A stretch of 64,000 nt of DNA, taken from contig JAKZAN010000001.1 in NCBI GenBank assembly GCA_023053545.1, forward strand, positions 7,336,565 through 7,400,564. Direction: 5' to 3'. The translations under genes were made by a program, and so were the position numbers. This stretch comes from Lepidurus packardi (lineage: Eukaryota; Arthropoda; Branchiopoda; Notostraca; Triopsidae). Positions 47,446-61,100 of the stretch are shown piece by piece (positions within the stretch are counted from its first letter, which is position 1; every line of letters begins with the position of its first letter). The notes under the pieces were generated by a model. The model saw nothing but the letters and a program-made list of their open reading frames with translations. It made no database searches and was not told the DNA's origin.

Positions 47446-47878
47446 TTATACCTCATCATCTGAGGAGACATCATCCCCCATAGTTGCCGTGTATAAATTC
47501 TCTATCTCTTCATTGACGTCGTTCTGGCTGAGTCCCACGTATGTAAAAACCACTTGCCTTTGTAAAAGGGAACAGAAAAGCGTCTTTGAAAAGAAGAGTG
47601 TACTCAAGCAGGCTAATCCTATTAATAAAAATCTGTTTGTGACAAAGTTACTCATGGAAGTCTCTCCTGCAAGTTCTTCGCCAGAGGCATGTAACGACCA
47701 GAGCCAGCATTCCCGCCATAACGACCAGCAACAATCCCAAAGTTGCCATGACAGCCGGGTAATGACCACTATGGTCTTCAGTTTCATTCGCAGCATTTCT
47801 AATGACTGCGGAAAGACCAGGAGCAGCTGTGAAGCTGTTATTCGAAGCTTTAACTGTGCTAGTTTCCTCAACTAACAT
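47446..47878 (-). CDS. Small single-pass membrane protein, 112 residues, 2 exons
   Basis: Exons (minus): 47652-47878 and 47446-47557, phases consistent. Residues 1-43 are a Ser/Thr/Asn-rich ectodomain with N-glycosylation sites (NNS, NET). A hydrophobic helix follows (about 44-66, AVMATLGLLLVVMAGMLALV), then a basic stop-transfer CLWRRTCRRDF and an acidic tail ending MGDDVSSDDEV. There is no cleavable signal peptide, so it is probably a type III (N-out) or signal-anchor protein. I do not recognise the family. The gene is read away from the next gene, with ~1.3 kb between their start codons. Confidence 0.6.
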
Positions 47879-49147
47879 CCTGACGCCCTCCGAAAAAAAT
47901 TAGCTTCCGGCAAACACTCACCCCCGAAAATACAAGGACTGGCAAAGACCGTATGCTAGAAATCCCCTCAGGAAGTTATAATATGGCTGACTGAGCGGCA
48001 AGTAAGGGTAACTGGTCGCGAACGCCTCCAAAGGTAAATTAGAGAACTAGGGCAAATCTCCTTCGGGTTCTGTATCTAATCAATGGCGGATACGCTAAGC
48101 ACGCAACTCAGGTGCATAACACTCCAGGGAGGCACACAACATAGACACTTTTAATACTCGAGCCAACTGGGTTACATGTCGTAACTTTTGCTGAGAACTG
48201 CATCGATCTGCGCGTATTCATCTGAGCGCACCTTCCGATATATCCGGCTAAAGGGGTCTACATATTTCTTGCATAGGCTCTTATGCCGTTTGACAACTAT
48301 TAACGCAAGTCTCTAAGACTTGCCGTGTGCGTCCCAGCCCTGGGTCCACACCACTCATATTCGTCCCTTGTCCAGTCCCCGATAGGCATCCCAAAACCTG
48401 CCCAACGCTCGTTTGATCAATACCTAATCAATAAGCTTTCTCATACTTCCTTCCTCGGTCCTGGAAGCCAAGCAGGATTCCTGGCGCACACCAGCATTGG
48501 CGCACACCAACGTTAACTTTCCTTTTTTCGCATGTTTTTTAGGTAGACGTGCGTTCCGTTCTCAAGCAATTACTAAACCCCTTGATATCCTAGGGACAAA
48601 AAACGTAAATTCGAGAGATTTTTTTTTTTACTTAAGCCATAGCTAGCTTACTGTCGCGCTCTCCCCTCCCTCTTTAGTAATCTCGTATAAGTTAGACATC
48701 CCATTCTGCCCCGGATTTTCTTACAAGAGTCGCTGTCCGATATCGCTAGGGGTAGCAAGAAAGCTTAAAGCGCAGGTCTGCGTAGGGTCTGGAGCCAGAT
48801 GCATTTGGGCAGTGTGGGTCGATCCCCAGCCAAAACCGCACCCGTGTTCCGACCATCTCTTCGCTCGTCAATGAAGTCCAATTTAGGCTCCATTCGGGCG
48901 CATTATATGGCCATGGCTTCTTAGCTAACAGTCGGCCCCGTCACCAAGTTTTGCTTTCCAAAAAATTCCAGCCGAAAAGAAAGCATATAATTTTTTTTTT
49001 CACTTATTTATATCAAACAAGTTGCTTTCGCTCAAAAGTGCAAAAAGGCTAAGGTTTCTGTTGTTCTCCGTGCTTTGGTGTAGTGCTAGTGCAGACTTGG
49101 AAAGATTCTCTCCTACTTTTCACCGTGAAGTAAATCCCGACGCCGCC
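47879..49147. other. Promoter/5' region between the small membrane protein and the active-zone gene
   Basis: No coding exon recognised. The frame just upstream of 49148 is open for 42 codons but has no ATG, so the start is placed at 49148. 5' UTR exons of the large gene may lie here. Confidence 0.4.
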
Positions 49148-52100
49148 ATGTTTAATTTCGCCAGCAAAATGCTCAACTCCCTGATCGGGACAGAAGAACA
49201 AGCCAACGCGCAAACGATACAAACCCAGCAGCAGCAACCCCGACCCACAGGGCCGCCGCCACCGTTAGGGTCTTCTCAACCCTTTAACCAGGCCCCATCT
49301 AGATTGCCAGCGGCTGGGGGACCAGCGAATCGCCCTGGGCTACCGGCTAACCTTGGCCCGGGGCCACCTCCAAACAGACCCATATTCGGCGCCCCTCCTT
49401 TAGGAATGAATGGCAATCAACAGAGACCGATGGGCGGACCCAATGGAGGCATTCCACAACAACCTCCTGGACCACGCCCTCAAGGCATGCCAATGGGAGG
49501 CCCACGCTACCAGGGTCCACGAGGACCTATGTCACGTCCTGGAGGGCCAGGGGGCACCACCAGCGGTGAACTAGGGAGCCCTAGAATGATGGCTCCAGGC
49601 GGAGGACCCCGAGGTCCCCCCATGAGTGCAGGCCCGAGGGGAAGGTTTCCGCCACCAGGAGGCGTGCCTGTCATGGGCCCTGCCTTTCGGGGGCCGCCCG
49701 GAGGAATGGGTGGACCCCGAACTGGGGGACCACGTGACCTTAGACCCATGGGATCTATGCCTGGTGGTCCGCGAGTAGCTCCAGTCCCTAACGCCAATGC
49801 TCTGAGTAAAAAACATGGTTTCTTATCTAATATCCGTATTCTTTACTTTTAGATAATGGGCGAAGAGAAAAACAAATGATTTTTTGGCTAGGCAATCGTA
49901 GATCATGACTCATCCTTGAAGTTCAGGCCTAGGCTGTTGACGTCAGTATTTCTGTTGTTCTGGTTTCTGCCGACGTTAGCAGAAGCATTCACGGTGAGAA
50001 ATAATGCGGCTTTTTAAAGACCGTCATTGGCCTTGTTTTCCCTCCTGGGAGAGCAAGAAAGAAAATGAGAAGTCCAAGAAACTGACTGACTCGGTCCATC
50101 CCGGAACGGGAGTTGAGTTGCGGGGAGGGAGAACTACACGCTATTGTATTGATCTGCCGCCCCAAGGCAGGAACTGCGCGTTTTATTATTTCTTCAACAA
50201 TGAAAATAGCAAGCAACAAAGAAAAACGGAACATATAGAAATGGGAATATCCATAAATGGAATAAGAAAAGTTCCTGCAAGGGGAGGAAGGTTTTGAATT
50301 TTGGTTTACGTTGTAGCGATAAATGAACCAAATTGCCTCCCATAATTTTTTTAAAAATACCGTTTCATGCTTAAACAAAATTTTTTCTTTTAGGTGAGAA
50401 AGTTTTAGACAGTATTATTAAATGTTTTTTTTTTACTCTAATATGAAATCAAAATTGTTTCCGTTGATCAGAAAGGGAGGAAAATTGAGAGAAAGAAACA
50501 AAGTTATGCATTTTGAGAAAGAAAAAGCGAATGTGATTAAACTCGTTACTAAGCAAAATGTTATTGTATTTTCGGTTTTATCGTTGTGATCTAGCAAATG
50601 GGAATGGCTAGAAGAAGAATTATCCTACTTGATGAACCCTTATATATTGTAATATGGAAGTTTATGGAGTCATGCTACTCATTTGCATTCAACTGAAATA
50701 TGGCGTGCATGGTGCCTCTGGGTATTCTGCATTCATGTAAAGGAGGCTTCACAGAGGCTCAGCGATCGTTTTTCCACCCTCAACTTAAAACTTCTAACCA
50801 AGTTCGCGCTCGACATCCCCAAGGACTGATCCTACATTTTAAAAATTACGTACCTTCCGTTCCTACTGAATTTTAAGTCGAGGAGCTGAGTTAAATAACG
50901 TAAATTTAAAACGTACAATCTCGCGATAGCAAAAATGTAGATGACCTTTTGCAAAACATTTTGCCAGTCTCGTTATTACTTCCTTATTTTTCCTACCGTC
51001 TCGACTCCGCGAATTTATGGTTTTTACTAGGAGTGCAAGGAAGCTCCATTCCCTTGATGTACAAACTGGCTTTTGCTCTCAGCTCGAAAAACTTTCTAGT
51101 CCACTAGTACAGGAAATCCTGCATTATTTACGGTTTAGGGATCAGCATTTCATGACTAACCCTGAATGGGCCGTGTATTATATCAAATAGACAAACCTAT
51201 TTACATTCATGCATCCATTAACTCCATTCTACATCTTGAAAAAAAAGCAAAAACAAGAAAATATAAGAAAATGGTAAAATAATCTTGGAACATCCATGAC
51301 TCAAATTCGTATGTTTCATACTTTTAAACAGTTATAAAATGGAGTAATAATGTATGCAATCTAGCGTGCAATCGGTAGTTTCTGTGACATAATGAAAGCA
51401 TTCCAAATTCACACCCGCCTATATAATGTCTTTATTTTTTTTAATATCCTACTCACCGTAAATCCGTGTCCCGACTTAGTTGCCAGACATAGACTTTTGT
51501 TTTTCTCGTGGTTTTTCGAGGGCTCCTGTGTACTCCCATTCAGCCCGAATGGTCCATAGGCGGGTAAAAAGTTATTGATTTGCTTGCTTTCTTATTGATG
51601 TCGTATGTGCTCCAAACTTTGGCGTGTGTTAAACTTTTCATTTTCGTTAGGCAAATCACATGAAAGACTTGATTCAATTCACAAAGCATAACGGCTTCAC
51701 TCTGTTATCTTCTATACTCACAGCACATTTCGGTTCTAGCTCCTTGCACTTTTAACGTTAATGCACGGAGAGGCAGTATTTTTAGTGCTATTCCTTTTGC
51801 ATGGACGCTTTTCAGGCTTCTAAAACAATTTCACGCTAAGTAAATTCTTAGGATACGGAGTTAAAAAACATAAAGCTCAAAATAACACGTACATTCTCGC
51901 CTTGAACTTTCTTCCAAATATGCAACCGGCGCTTTTATTGATCAAAACGCTCCCTGAATCGTAGTACCGTATAGCACTTCCATTGACAGTTCTTGTCTTG
52001 GGAACTCTTCTCATGCTCTAAACAGACGAAAAGATGCCCAGGGTGTCCAAAGGAGCTCTTCACTTGAGAAAAGAAGAAAAGCAGCCTCCTAGGAAAGGTT

Positions 52101-55100
52101 CCTGTATGATGTGTGAACTTTACTCTTTCACAAACTCGTATCCTCTTTTGATCCAAAGAATCCGTGATGAAGATCAAGCGGAAATTGAAAGAGAACGTTC
52201 ATTATAACCTGAGAAAAGGACAAAATGCTTCTTCCATCTTAGGATCTATACAAGGGAAAGAGATACGGTCGCAGAAACGACCTGAACCCTGAAAAGGACT
52301 CGTCTACTGCATTTTAATTAGGTTACGATTACGAGATTCTATTGACCTGCAAGATACTGGAAGGAAATTAAACCGACTTATAATGCTTGGTCTCCCTTGG
52401 TGTACAAGATCGTTGACCTCGATTTGCTTGACCGTGTGCGGGTTTCGGGTTCCTTGGGTTCTGCCACCTACCAGCAAACTCCCATCTTTCCTTCCTTCTA
52501 ATCTTCTCTGCTGTCAGATCCAGCAATCTTTACTCGAACTAATGGAGTTTCTTGGCTTTGCGTTGTATAAGACATAAGATATAGCGGAGCTAGAGTCCTG
52601 CGGAGAAATAAACATGTCTTTGACATTCAAACATGGCTAAAGAAGAGAAGAACTATTGTTGGGATGCTAGAGCGTCAAGAGCTTTTAGCCGTTAGGGAGA
52701 TTCAGCTGAGAGGAGAATGTGTTGCGGCTTTTTCTTCGCGATTGTGAGATATATTATAATGTTTTGGGAAAGGTCTTCTATTTGACTCTTTGACGTTGGA
52801 ATAGGCTTTTGAGTTTTAATGTTTGCATGTATTTCTGCAGCACGGAGTGCAGCTCCACCGCCAGCTGTGCCAAACGTGGTACCTGAAGTGGACCTGAGTC
52901 ATTTGAGTGCCGAAGAACGAGCGTTGATTGAAAGCGTCATGGCCAAAGCGCAGATGGAAGAGCACAGTGCGCCCAGTCCGCCGAATACTATGACACGGTA
53001 AGAATATTCAATATTCACGGGGAGCTAAAGCAGCTCCCAGGGGAGTTGTCACATCGTAAAAAAGAAAAATAAACTGCGGCTCTGAAAGACGTAGAAAAGC
53101 TTCAAATGGGCCAGTATCTTTTTTTCCGCCATCATGCAGCAGAAGAAATGTCGCAGTGGGTTTTGTGTTGCCTTGGACGATGTTTTCCGGAGCGCAACGC
53201 TTCCGACAGATCTCGCAACTTTGTTTATATTGTACAATTCCTTCTTTAGTGACTACTTATGGATTCTAAGCACAGGAGAACAGAAAAAGTGATGCCGGAA
53301 AGATAGAGTATTAAGCTAAGTGCATTAGCAGACATTTAAAATGTATAGGAATTCATAATGTCCCAGTCGAGCAGAAATTGCAGACACATTAAGTATTAAC
53401 TAAATTAATTAGTCCTATAAACGGTATTTTATCTAGCACTACCTTGAAGTAAAGGTTAGAATACAGAAATTGACATGCCACAGAAAAAGTAAATCGAGTG
53501 AACTAGCAATTAACTTGTCACAGAAACCTAAAATTTCTGTATAGAAAAAGTTTACGTAGGAGAAATTGATAGTGTTAATTAAAGTTCCATATGAAAAAAA
53601 AATTAAAAAAGAAAATTTGGGTATTATTTGTAGAGTTGAGAAATACCGAATAATAGATATCGTGTAGCTTATTTCTTCCCAAGATGGCTGCTGCCCAGGG
53701 TAATTGGGCAATTGCTATCTAGAAGTTAATTGCAGACCAGCGCACTTTTTCAACCTTTAGAGCTTCTTAGGTCACATAGGGAAAGACTGGGTGGAAGGGA
53801 GACTATAAGATAGCAAAGGTGTCTTAATTAAAAGAAGCCATGGCAATTCTAGAAAACCTTTCTTTCTGGGTGTGCTAGTTACTTTTTAAAAAGCAATCCA
53901 ATCTCTGTGAAGTTGAGATTAGATTAACAGGAGAGATGTTTTTGTTTTTTCTTTGATAGGAACAAGGGACAGTTGGCTCGACAGATTTCTCAGCCGTAAG
54001 TTGTATTACTGGGGGAGGCAAGCTTTGAGGTTGGGGTACATCGAGCTTTATCGATAATTCTTTAGGGAATCGGATCGCGAACCTGAATTTGGTTACCAAC
54101 TGGAGTCTTCCAATCGACGAGCTTCTGTATCGTTGGGTAACAGTTCACACATGCAGCAGACTCGGCATTGTATGCAGTGCGGCGTCAAAGATGTAAGCCT
54201 CAAAATATCGAGCGCTTTTGTTGTTGCTCGCCGGGAGGCTCAGCTTGGGGAAAAGCGAGAAGAAAGGTAGTACTAAGGATGCGACTGATACTTTTGATTA
54301 GATTTCCGGACGCGAGGGGCCACCTGGACAAAGCTGTGCTGACTGCCGAGCAATTATATGCACAACATGCGGAAGAATGGCGCCTGCCTTAGGCCACCAA
54401 GTAAATATACTCAACTGTATTACAGTTCTCGGATTGAAGACTTTCCTCTTCTTTGGGGCTTAACTTCTTGTACTTACTTATGATCTTTTTTGTCAACCAG
54501 GGAACCGTGTGGATCTGCAAGACCTGTTTTGATCGTCGGCCCCAAAACCAGTGGAATAACTCCCAGGTTTGTTAAAATTTTGGCAAAACTTTTAATGAGT
54601 GTGCTTCAGATGTCCCAAAATTTAACGACAGCAAGCTACAACTTATTTAGTTGAACTAGAAAATATTTTTGGCACGTTTCTCCGAAAGTAATAGCCGAGA
54701 AACGAATTGCTCCATGACGTCAATCATGTTTCTCGTCAATCAAGTTATTTTTAAAAATGGCCAAAATAGATATGCACAGAGAATGTGACATGATCGTATA
54801 GGAGCTGTAAGCTAAGCTTGGGATTTTTTGGCGAAAGCTGAATAACATCCATTTTCGATTAATAGTTAGAAAACTTCTTAATTTTCCTTGTTGCTTTCTG
54901 TGTAGGACGCTAAAACAGCAGAGTATCGAACTGAACTGGACTACCGTTCGCGTGAGTATAGTCCTACTCCTTCTCCCTCTCCTCCCCCTCCTCTCCCCAA
55001 ACGTAGCTTGTCCCTGACTCCGCCCACTGATGACCTTTCCCCGTTGAGCCACGACTTGGGGGACGGGAAAGATATGGGGCGGGCGTCGAATCCGAGGAGC

Positions 55101-58100
55101 GAAAACCCGTATCGCCGGCAGTTGATTTCCTCGTTAACTTCGCTATCGGCCTCGTTGGTCGAACCTGGGGAAGTTTTCAAGGAGTTGACGTTAACGCGCG
55201 AGGATCAAGAAGTGCGAGATATTTTGGAACGACCACAGGCCAAGAACGGGGATTTGGACAGCGAGAACGAGCCTGAAGCTGATACCGGTAGCGACCAAAG
55301 TGGGGCTGGGTCGACGACAGTCGATGCGAGCCATCGACTCAAGTACGAAGACGTGATGGGCCACAGCGATGACAGCGATAGCGATAAAGACAGCGACGAC
55401 GATGAGCCAGAACGTGACCGAGACAAGACAGCTGCCAGTCGCGAAGATAGTCAGGCAGAACACGAAGACGATGAAGAGCCTGAATACGCGCCTGGAAGTG
55501 CTCCAGCGGGTCTCGTTCCAGGAGTAGGCCTTTATGAGCACAATCCAGGAGAAGTTTACACCATTGCAGAAGAAGAAGAAGAAGCGGCTTCGCCAACAGC
55601 TCCAGATGGAGTAACTAGTCTCAGTTATCGTCGGCAACTCAGTTTGAGTAATTTGGTGGCCGTCCATACGGCCACGACAGTAATATCTACTAGCAATTTC
55701 ACGACTACGCTTACGACGACTGCGGCACCCGCCACTGCAGATGGGACCGTGTCCGGTCCATCTACACAGACTCCTAGTTCAGGTTAGAATTTCTGGCTGA
55801 TATTTTTTTTTCTTTTTAGTTTTGTCTGGCGCTCAAAACTTGGCCTGGGTTTCTGGTGTTTTTACATATCATTGTCTATCGGAAACACTCGACTCGCGAG
55901 TGTTTTCAATATGGTAGAGAAAGTCTTTACACTATCAACTGTAAACAGATCATTCTTTTATATTCTACGACTTTATACCACAGTACTCTTCCGTTTGGCC
56001 AGTGATTACAGAAGCACTGCAACAGAATTGGTTTTTAAATAGGCTTTTAATATAGCTTTGTATTCGTGTATGAACTAGTTTTTTTTACAGAGCAATGCAT
56101 TCACAAATGTATTGCACAAAATCGTGATGAATCTCAATACGCTAATTAAGCTAACGCGTTCAATTTAAATTATATAAGAAGCGGATTAAAGAAAGAGTCT
56201 TAGGCTCGGACGACTCGTATTGCTATTGCTATGGCATGGAATAAATTGGAAAACTATCGTAAACAATATCGATAATAATATTGACATTACGCCCCACGTC
56301 ACATTTACCTCACGGTGTACTGCAAGTAGTTAAACATTTTTTGGAGGAAGATGGCACTGATTTCGTACCAGTGCAATTTCATAAACTTTAAACAAGAAAT
56401 TAAAATAAACAGAAAGAGATAATTGAAAAAATCTTCTAAAAAAATATCTTTATAATAATACCTACGCAGCTGTTTTACCATTTTTATATATAATTTATTT
56501 AAAATTTTATTAACTTGCAAGATTATATAAAATATGTACAGAAAAAGATATTTAAAAAATATTACGTATTTTAAAATACTTCTACATCCCATGCATTAGT
56601 GTCAATAAAATTTAATTATGTTGTACAGATAATTAGAAGTTTTGAATAAAAATGTACCATGCTATAGCGCCTTATGGATTTCCAGTACACCGTGGTCTTA
56701 AATTTGAGAAATCAATTCCATCACTTGAAATCATTATCTTTATAAAACAATACAACGTATGAAAAAAAGGAACTCAACTGCGTTCTATCGCTTTGTGAAA
56801 GAATTTAATTAGCTGGTCATGCGTCGTGACAGTTGGAATTTAATTTAATAAAAATTCGAGTTACAAAGTGTAACTTAACCGTTATAGCGCTATTTTGATT
56901 TTTTTTTTGTTTATTCATCATTTACAAATCAGAATACATGTTCTATTGACTGTTAAATCAAAAGCTCAGTTCTTAGTAAGTTTGGGTGAGAAAATCTGAT
57001 TTTCCACGTTGTTTATTACTTTTCGGTGTTGTACTAGCGGAATGTCTGTGCTTCCAAATCTCCCGTGCTCGTTAGCATCATTATTACGGTTACAAAAAAA
57101 GCGCACGGTCACATCTCCTTAACCTCGTCTCGAAATCCCTGACACTTTCATAACTCTTCCTTCTTCTTCTTTGTGTTGTCTTTTTCTTTTAACCGTGTTA
57201 AGTTTTCTCAAGACCACACGCTCTACCTTTACCAATTAACCTTGGGCCATTCAAATTTTGACCCTCTCCCAGCGATATGACCGTCTTTCTCGTTTCCCCT
57301 TACGCAGACCGGGAATAATAGACGGAGGTTGTACACTATAGCCTGGGAGGGTAAGAAAAAAAAGAAAGAAGAAGAAAGAAACACCAAATTTTGGTGTTAG
57401 AAATTCTTGAAAGTTGTTGCGCACGACGGGGTTTTTTGGAAGCACGGGTAGTTTCTTATAAACTTGTGAATTTGTAATTTTCTGACTAGCTAGAAAAGCA
57501 CCAGGCTAGAGCAGTGCAACCTCGCTTTCCGTTTGGCTAATGACAATTTTTCACCATTTTTCATAGGATCTTTACGTGAGCAAACAGGGGCCCCACAAGC
57601 CCTACCCCCAAAGGAACACTCAAGCAACTCACCGGTCATATCGCGAAATTGTCTACCATACCCCATATCCCCCCCCCCCCCCCAAATCAACCGTATTTCT
57701 TCACTCTTATTCTTATCTCCTAAAGTTGTTTTATTGTTTGGGGAGTTTGGGAAATTTTTTGAAGAACATTCAGACCATTAAGTATTATTTAATATTTTGG
57801 AATGTTTTCCACCAGATGGCCAAGGGTACATGGTGGCGCATTTATTGCCCGGCAGGATGGATTCCCCTCACCGGACCCAATTACGATCTCAAAGGTCTTT
57901 GGAAGGGCCCAATTATGCTGCTATGCAAGCTACGACTCAGCAGCCGTTAAACGAACCTGAAGCTAGTAGTCCTCGTACGCGGCTTGCCTACCCTGCAGAC
58001 AACCCGTATGGTAATGAAACAATTCCTTTGTCCCCCTCCGGAGTGCCTCCTGGGGGAATGTTAGGATCTGGAATGGGCCTTTTGCCACAAGTAACAATAG

Positions 58101-61100
58101 ATTTCGAATTAGTAACCACTTTGAATACCATTAAACCTTTACAGGCGCGTACCCCATGCTCCCAGCAACCTTTGCCAATGCAGCCATCACAACAACAGCA
58201 ATTATATGAACAGCTCCAGCAGCAACAACAACAGGAAATGCAGAATGTAAATCCTTTTCAGCAACCTGCCAATCTTCCATTCCAGCAGCAGCCCCAACAG
58301 ACCACAGCAAATAGTATACAAAATCAACTGACGTCCTTGCAACAGCAGCAGCAACAAAAGCTGCAGCAAACTAACCAGCAACTCAATTTGCAAAACTCGC
58401 ACCCAAATCAGATTCCTAATCAGACTACACAAAATCTGAACCAGAACCAAAATGGTCAAACGGTACCCACAACTCAAGCTAAAGGAACAGGAACCATCAG
58501 TGGAATGTTGGCAGATTTTAGTCGTGCTTTAGGTATTACATTATTAATTTTTTTTTCATGATATCACTCTCTTTTCCTTTGAAATTTCCCCAACGCTTTT
58601 GTCATAGAAATGCAGTTGTGGATCTTTTAGTAATTATATTGTACAGAGAGAAAGTAATTTCTTTTGCTACAGGTCTGGGAGCGTCTTCGCCTCGTGGCAC
58701 CCCATCAGAAGAGCACAACCACCAGCAATTCCAGCAGCAGAATTCGCAAATGCAATATGGTGAATACCTTACTTCTACGACGGCCCAATTTACCACGCTT
58801 ACAAGCCAGCAACAGCAGCTGCAGCAGCAAACGATGGGGAATTTGCAGCAGCCTTTGTACGCACAAGCTAACGTATCCCAGTCCCAAGCTAATGCAAATA
58901 ATAGCAATGTTCCTAACCAGCAATATTCCGCAATTTCGAGTATGCAATTAACAGGACAATACCCTGCTCAGCCTCTGCAAAACATTGTCACCCAACCGCA
59001 CATGTTACCTCAGCAGCAGAGGGCTGTTCAACAACAATACCTTGGATCTCAACCACAATCACAGCAACAGCCGCCGCAACAACAATCGGATATGTACTCG
59101 CAGCAACAGCCCCAGGCCACTACAGGTGTTCCGTACATGAATGGCACCCAATCTGTCCCCTCCAGCATCAATGCTAATCCTTTCGTGCAGGGCAGTGCAC
59201 CAATACAAGATCCCAATGCGGTTGCCAATGCAGCCATGACTGCGGCGGCTGCAGCTGCGGCCAATCTGCAGTCCCATCAAATCCAGCAACAATTGATCCA
59301 GCAATCGGTTGCGCAGCAAACGCTACAAGAACAGCAACACCAGTTAGCTTTCCAGCAGCAACAGATTAACCAAGAGTTAATGCAACTCCAACACCAAGCT
59401 CAGCATCTCAAGAAACTGCGGCGTTCTTTGCCCCATACCAGTGAACAAGCTCAGCAGTACCAGCAACAATTGCAGGAACTCCAAGCCCTGCAGCAAAGGT
59501 TGGCGGCAGGAATGGCCTCGGGCAATTTACCTAAACTTGTCAGTACGAACGCGACGGTCGTATCCACCATTCCCAGCGCTGCATTATTACATCAATCCAC
59601 AGTTGGTACGTTCATTCTTATGCGTTATTTTTCAATCACAATTGCAAACTTTTTTTTTCCAGTGAGTGACTCGGGAAAGACGGTGAGCGGTACAATTCCG
59701 CGTGCCATTGCCTCGACAGGATATCCGGTGTCAGAATTTGGTCACGTTCCTATTTTGCGCCCTGCCGAGCACCTTTTACAAAGGTAAGAATTTCCATCGT
59801 TGAGAGCTTGAATGGACATTATTTAATTTCTTGGCGTGTGAATGAAAAGGGCAAGGTCACGTCCATACAGTCCAAGCACAGCAGCAGATATTACTTCTCC
59901 CGCCGCGGGTTTGGGGGTAATTTTTACTATTGGTACCCCCATGGCTACACCTTTGGGGACCCCTGCGGGTACTCCGCGTAGTGCTCGTGATACCGCCGAC
60001 TCGCCAGATACTCTCAGCGAGACTGACTCTCAGAAATCACTGAGGTTGCGTCGAAAATTGCCGATTCTACCACCCGATCAGGAAGCGGCACCCTTACCTG
60101 CGCAAAAACGCAAAGATCTTTTGCACAAGACCATCAGGGACCCTCTGTAAGACTGCGTGTAGCTGTTGTCAACCTTTCGTTTTGACTAAAATAACCATTT
60201 GGGGTTTCGCAGCACTCTTGGTGGACGGCAGACGTCGTTCGAAGGTGGGTTTATGGAAAAAGCGTTTTCAACCACGGGAGGCGGGAGTTCCTTAGCTCGG
60301 CCAACTTCTGAGACGAACCTGCGGCAGTTGGCTAACAACGATTTCTGTATGAACCTCGGACAGAGACCTGGATCAGCTTTAGGATTGCTGCAAGGTAGAA
60401 TTGTACACACTATTAATGTAACTCGGAGTTCAGAATATTTATTTTGTCTTCTTTAGGATCCAGTGTTATTAATAGCTCCGACATGCGCTCTGCTTTGTCT
60501 GAAACGACGTTTTTCAAACGGGAGAAAAGTTTGGTGGAAAGTTTAGCGGAAGTATTGCCCCCCGATTTGCATCACCTACTGGGAACTGCCGCTTTGACTA
60601 CGACAACGTCCACGTACAGTGATACTGGTGTGGATGCTTCACGTCATCGAGCGTTGGAAGATGACATAATGCGCATGAGCGACCGCGATCGGGAGCGAGA
60701 ACTTCGTCTGAGGCGCGAATTGGATAAATACGCATCGTTGCGGGATCCGGCTAAACGGTATGCTAGTATTTTCCCTTATATTTTATAACTTTACGTTACA
60801 CTTGGTAAGGTATTACATTTTACATCGATCTTTTTTCAATTTAAAGCAATATTTTATAATGTTTAATATTAAAATCTACTATTTGTATATTTATATTTTT
60901 TTATGTAGTTTATTTTTGTTTATTTGTCTATGTATATCTAATATTTATATCAAACAAGAAACTATAACTTTTCTTAAGAAATGTAACATCGCTTTTATAT
61001 TTTTTTCTTAGTAACACATTTTTGACAAAAATTAATGACTTAAATTCTGAAGCCTGATTTTACTTTGACCTCTGATTCTATTTTTTTTCTTGCGTTTGAC

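Noticed and set aside
49507..49816. Pro/Gly-rich and His/Ser-rich minus-strand ORFs
   Set aside because: Shadows of the GC-rich Pro/Gly exon of the active-zone gene.
58202..58947. Leu-rich minus-strand ORFs that look like membrane segments
   Set aside because: Reverse complements of CAG/CAA (polyQ) runs.
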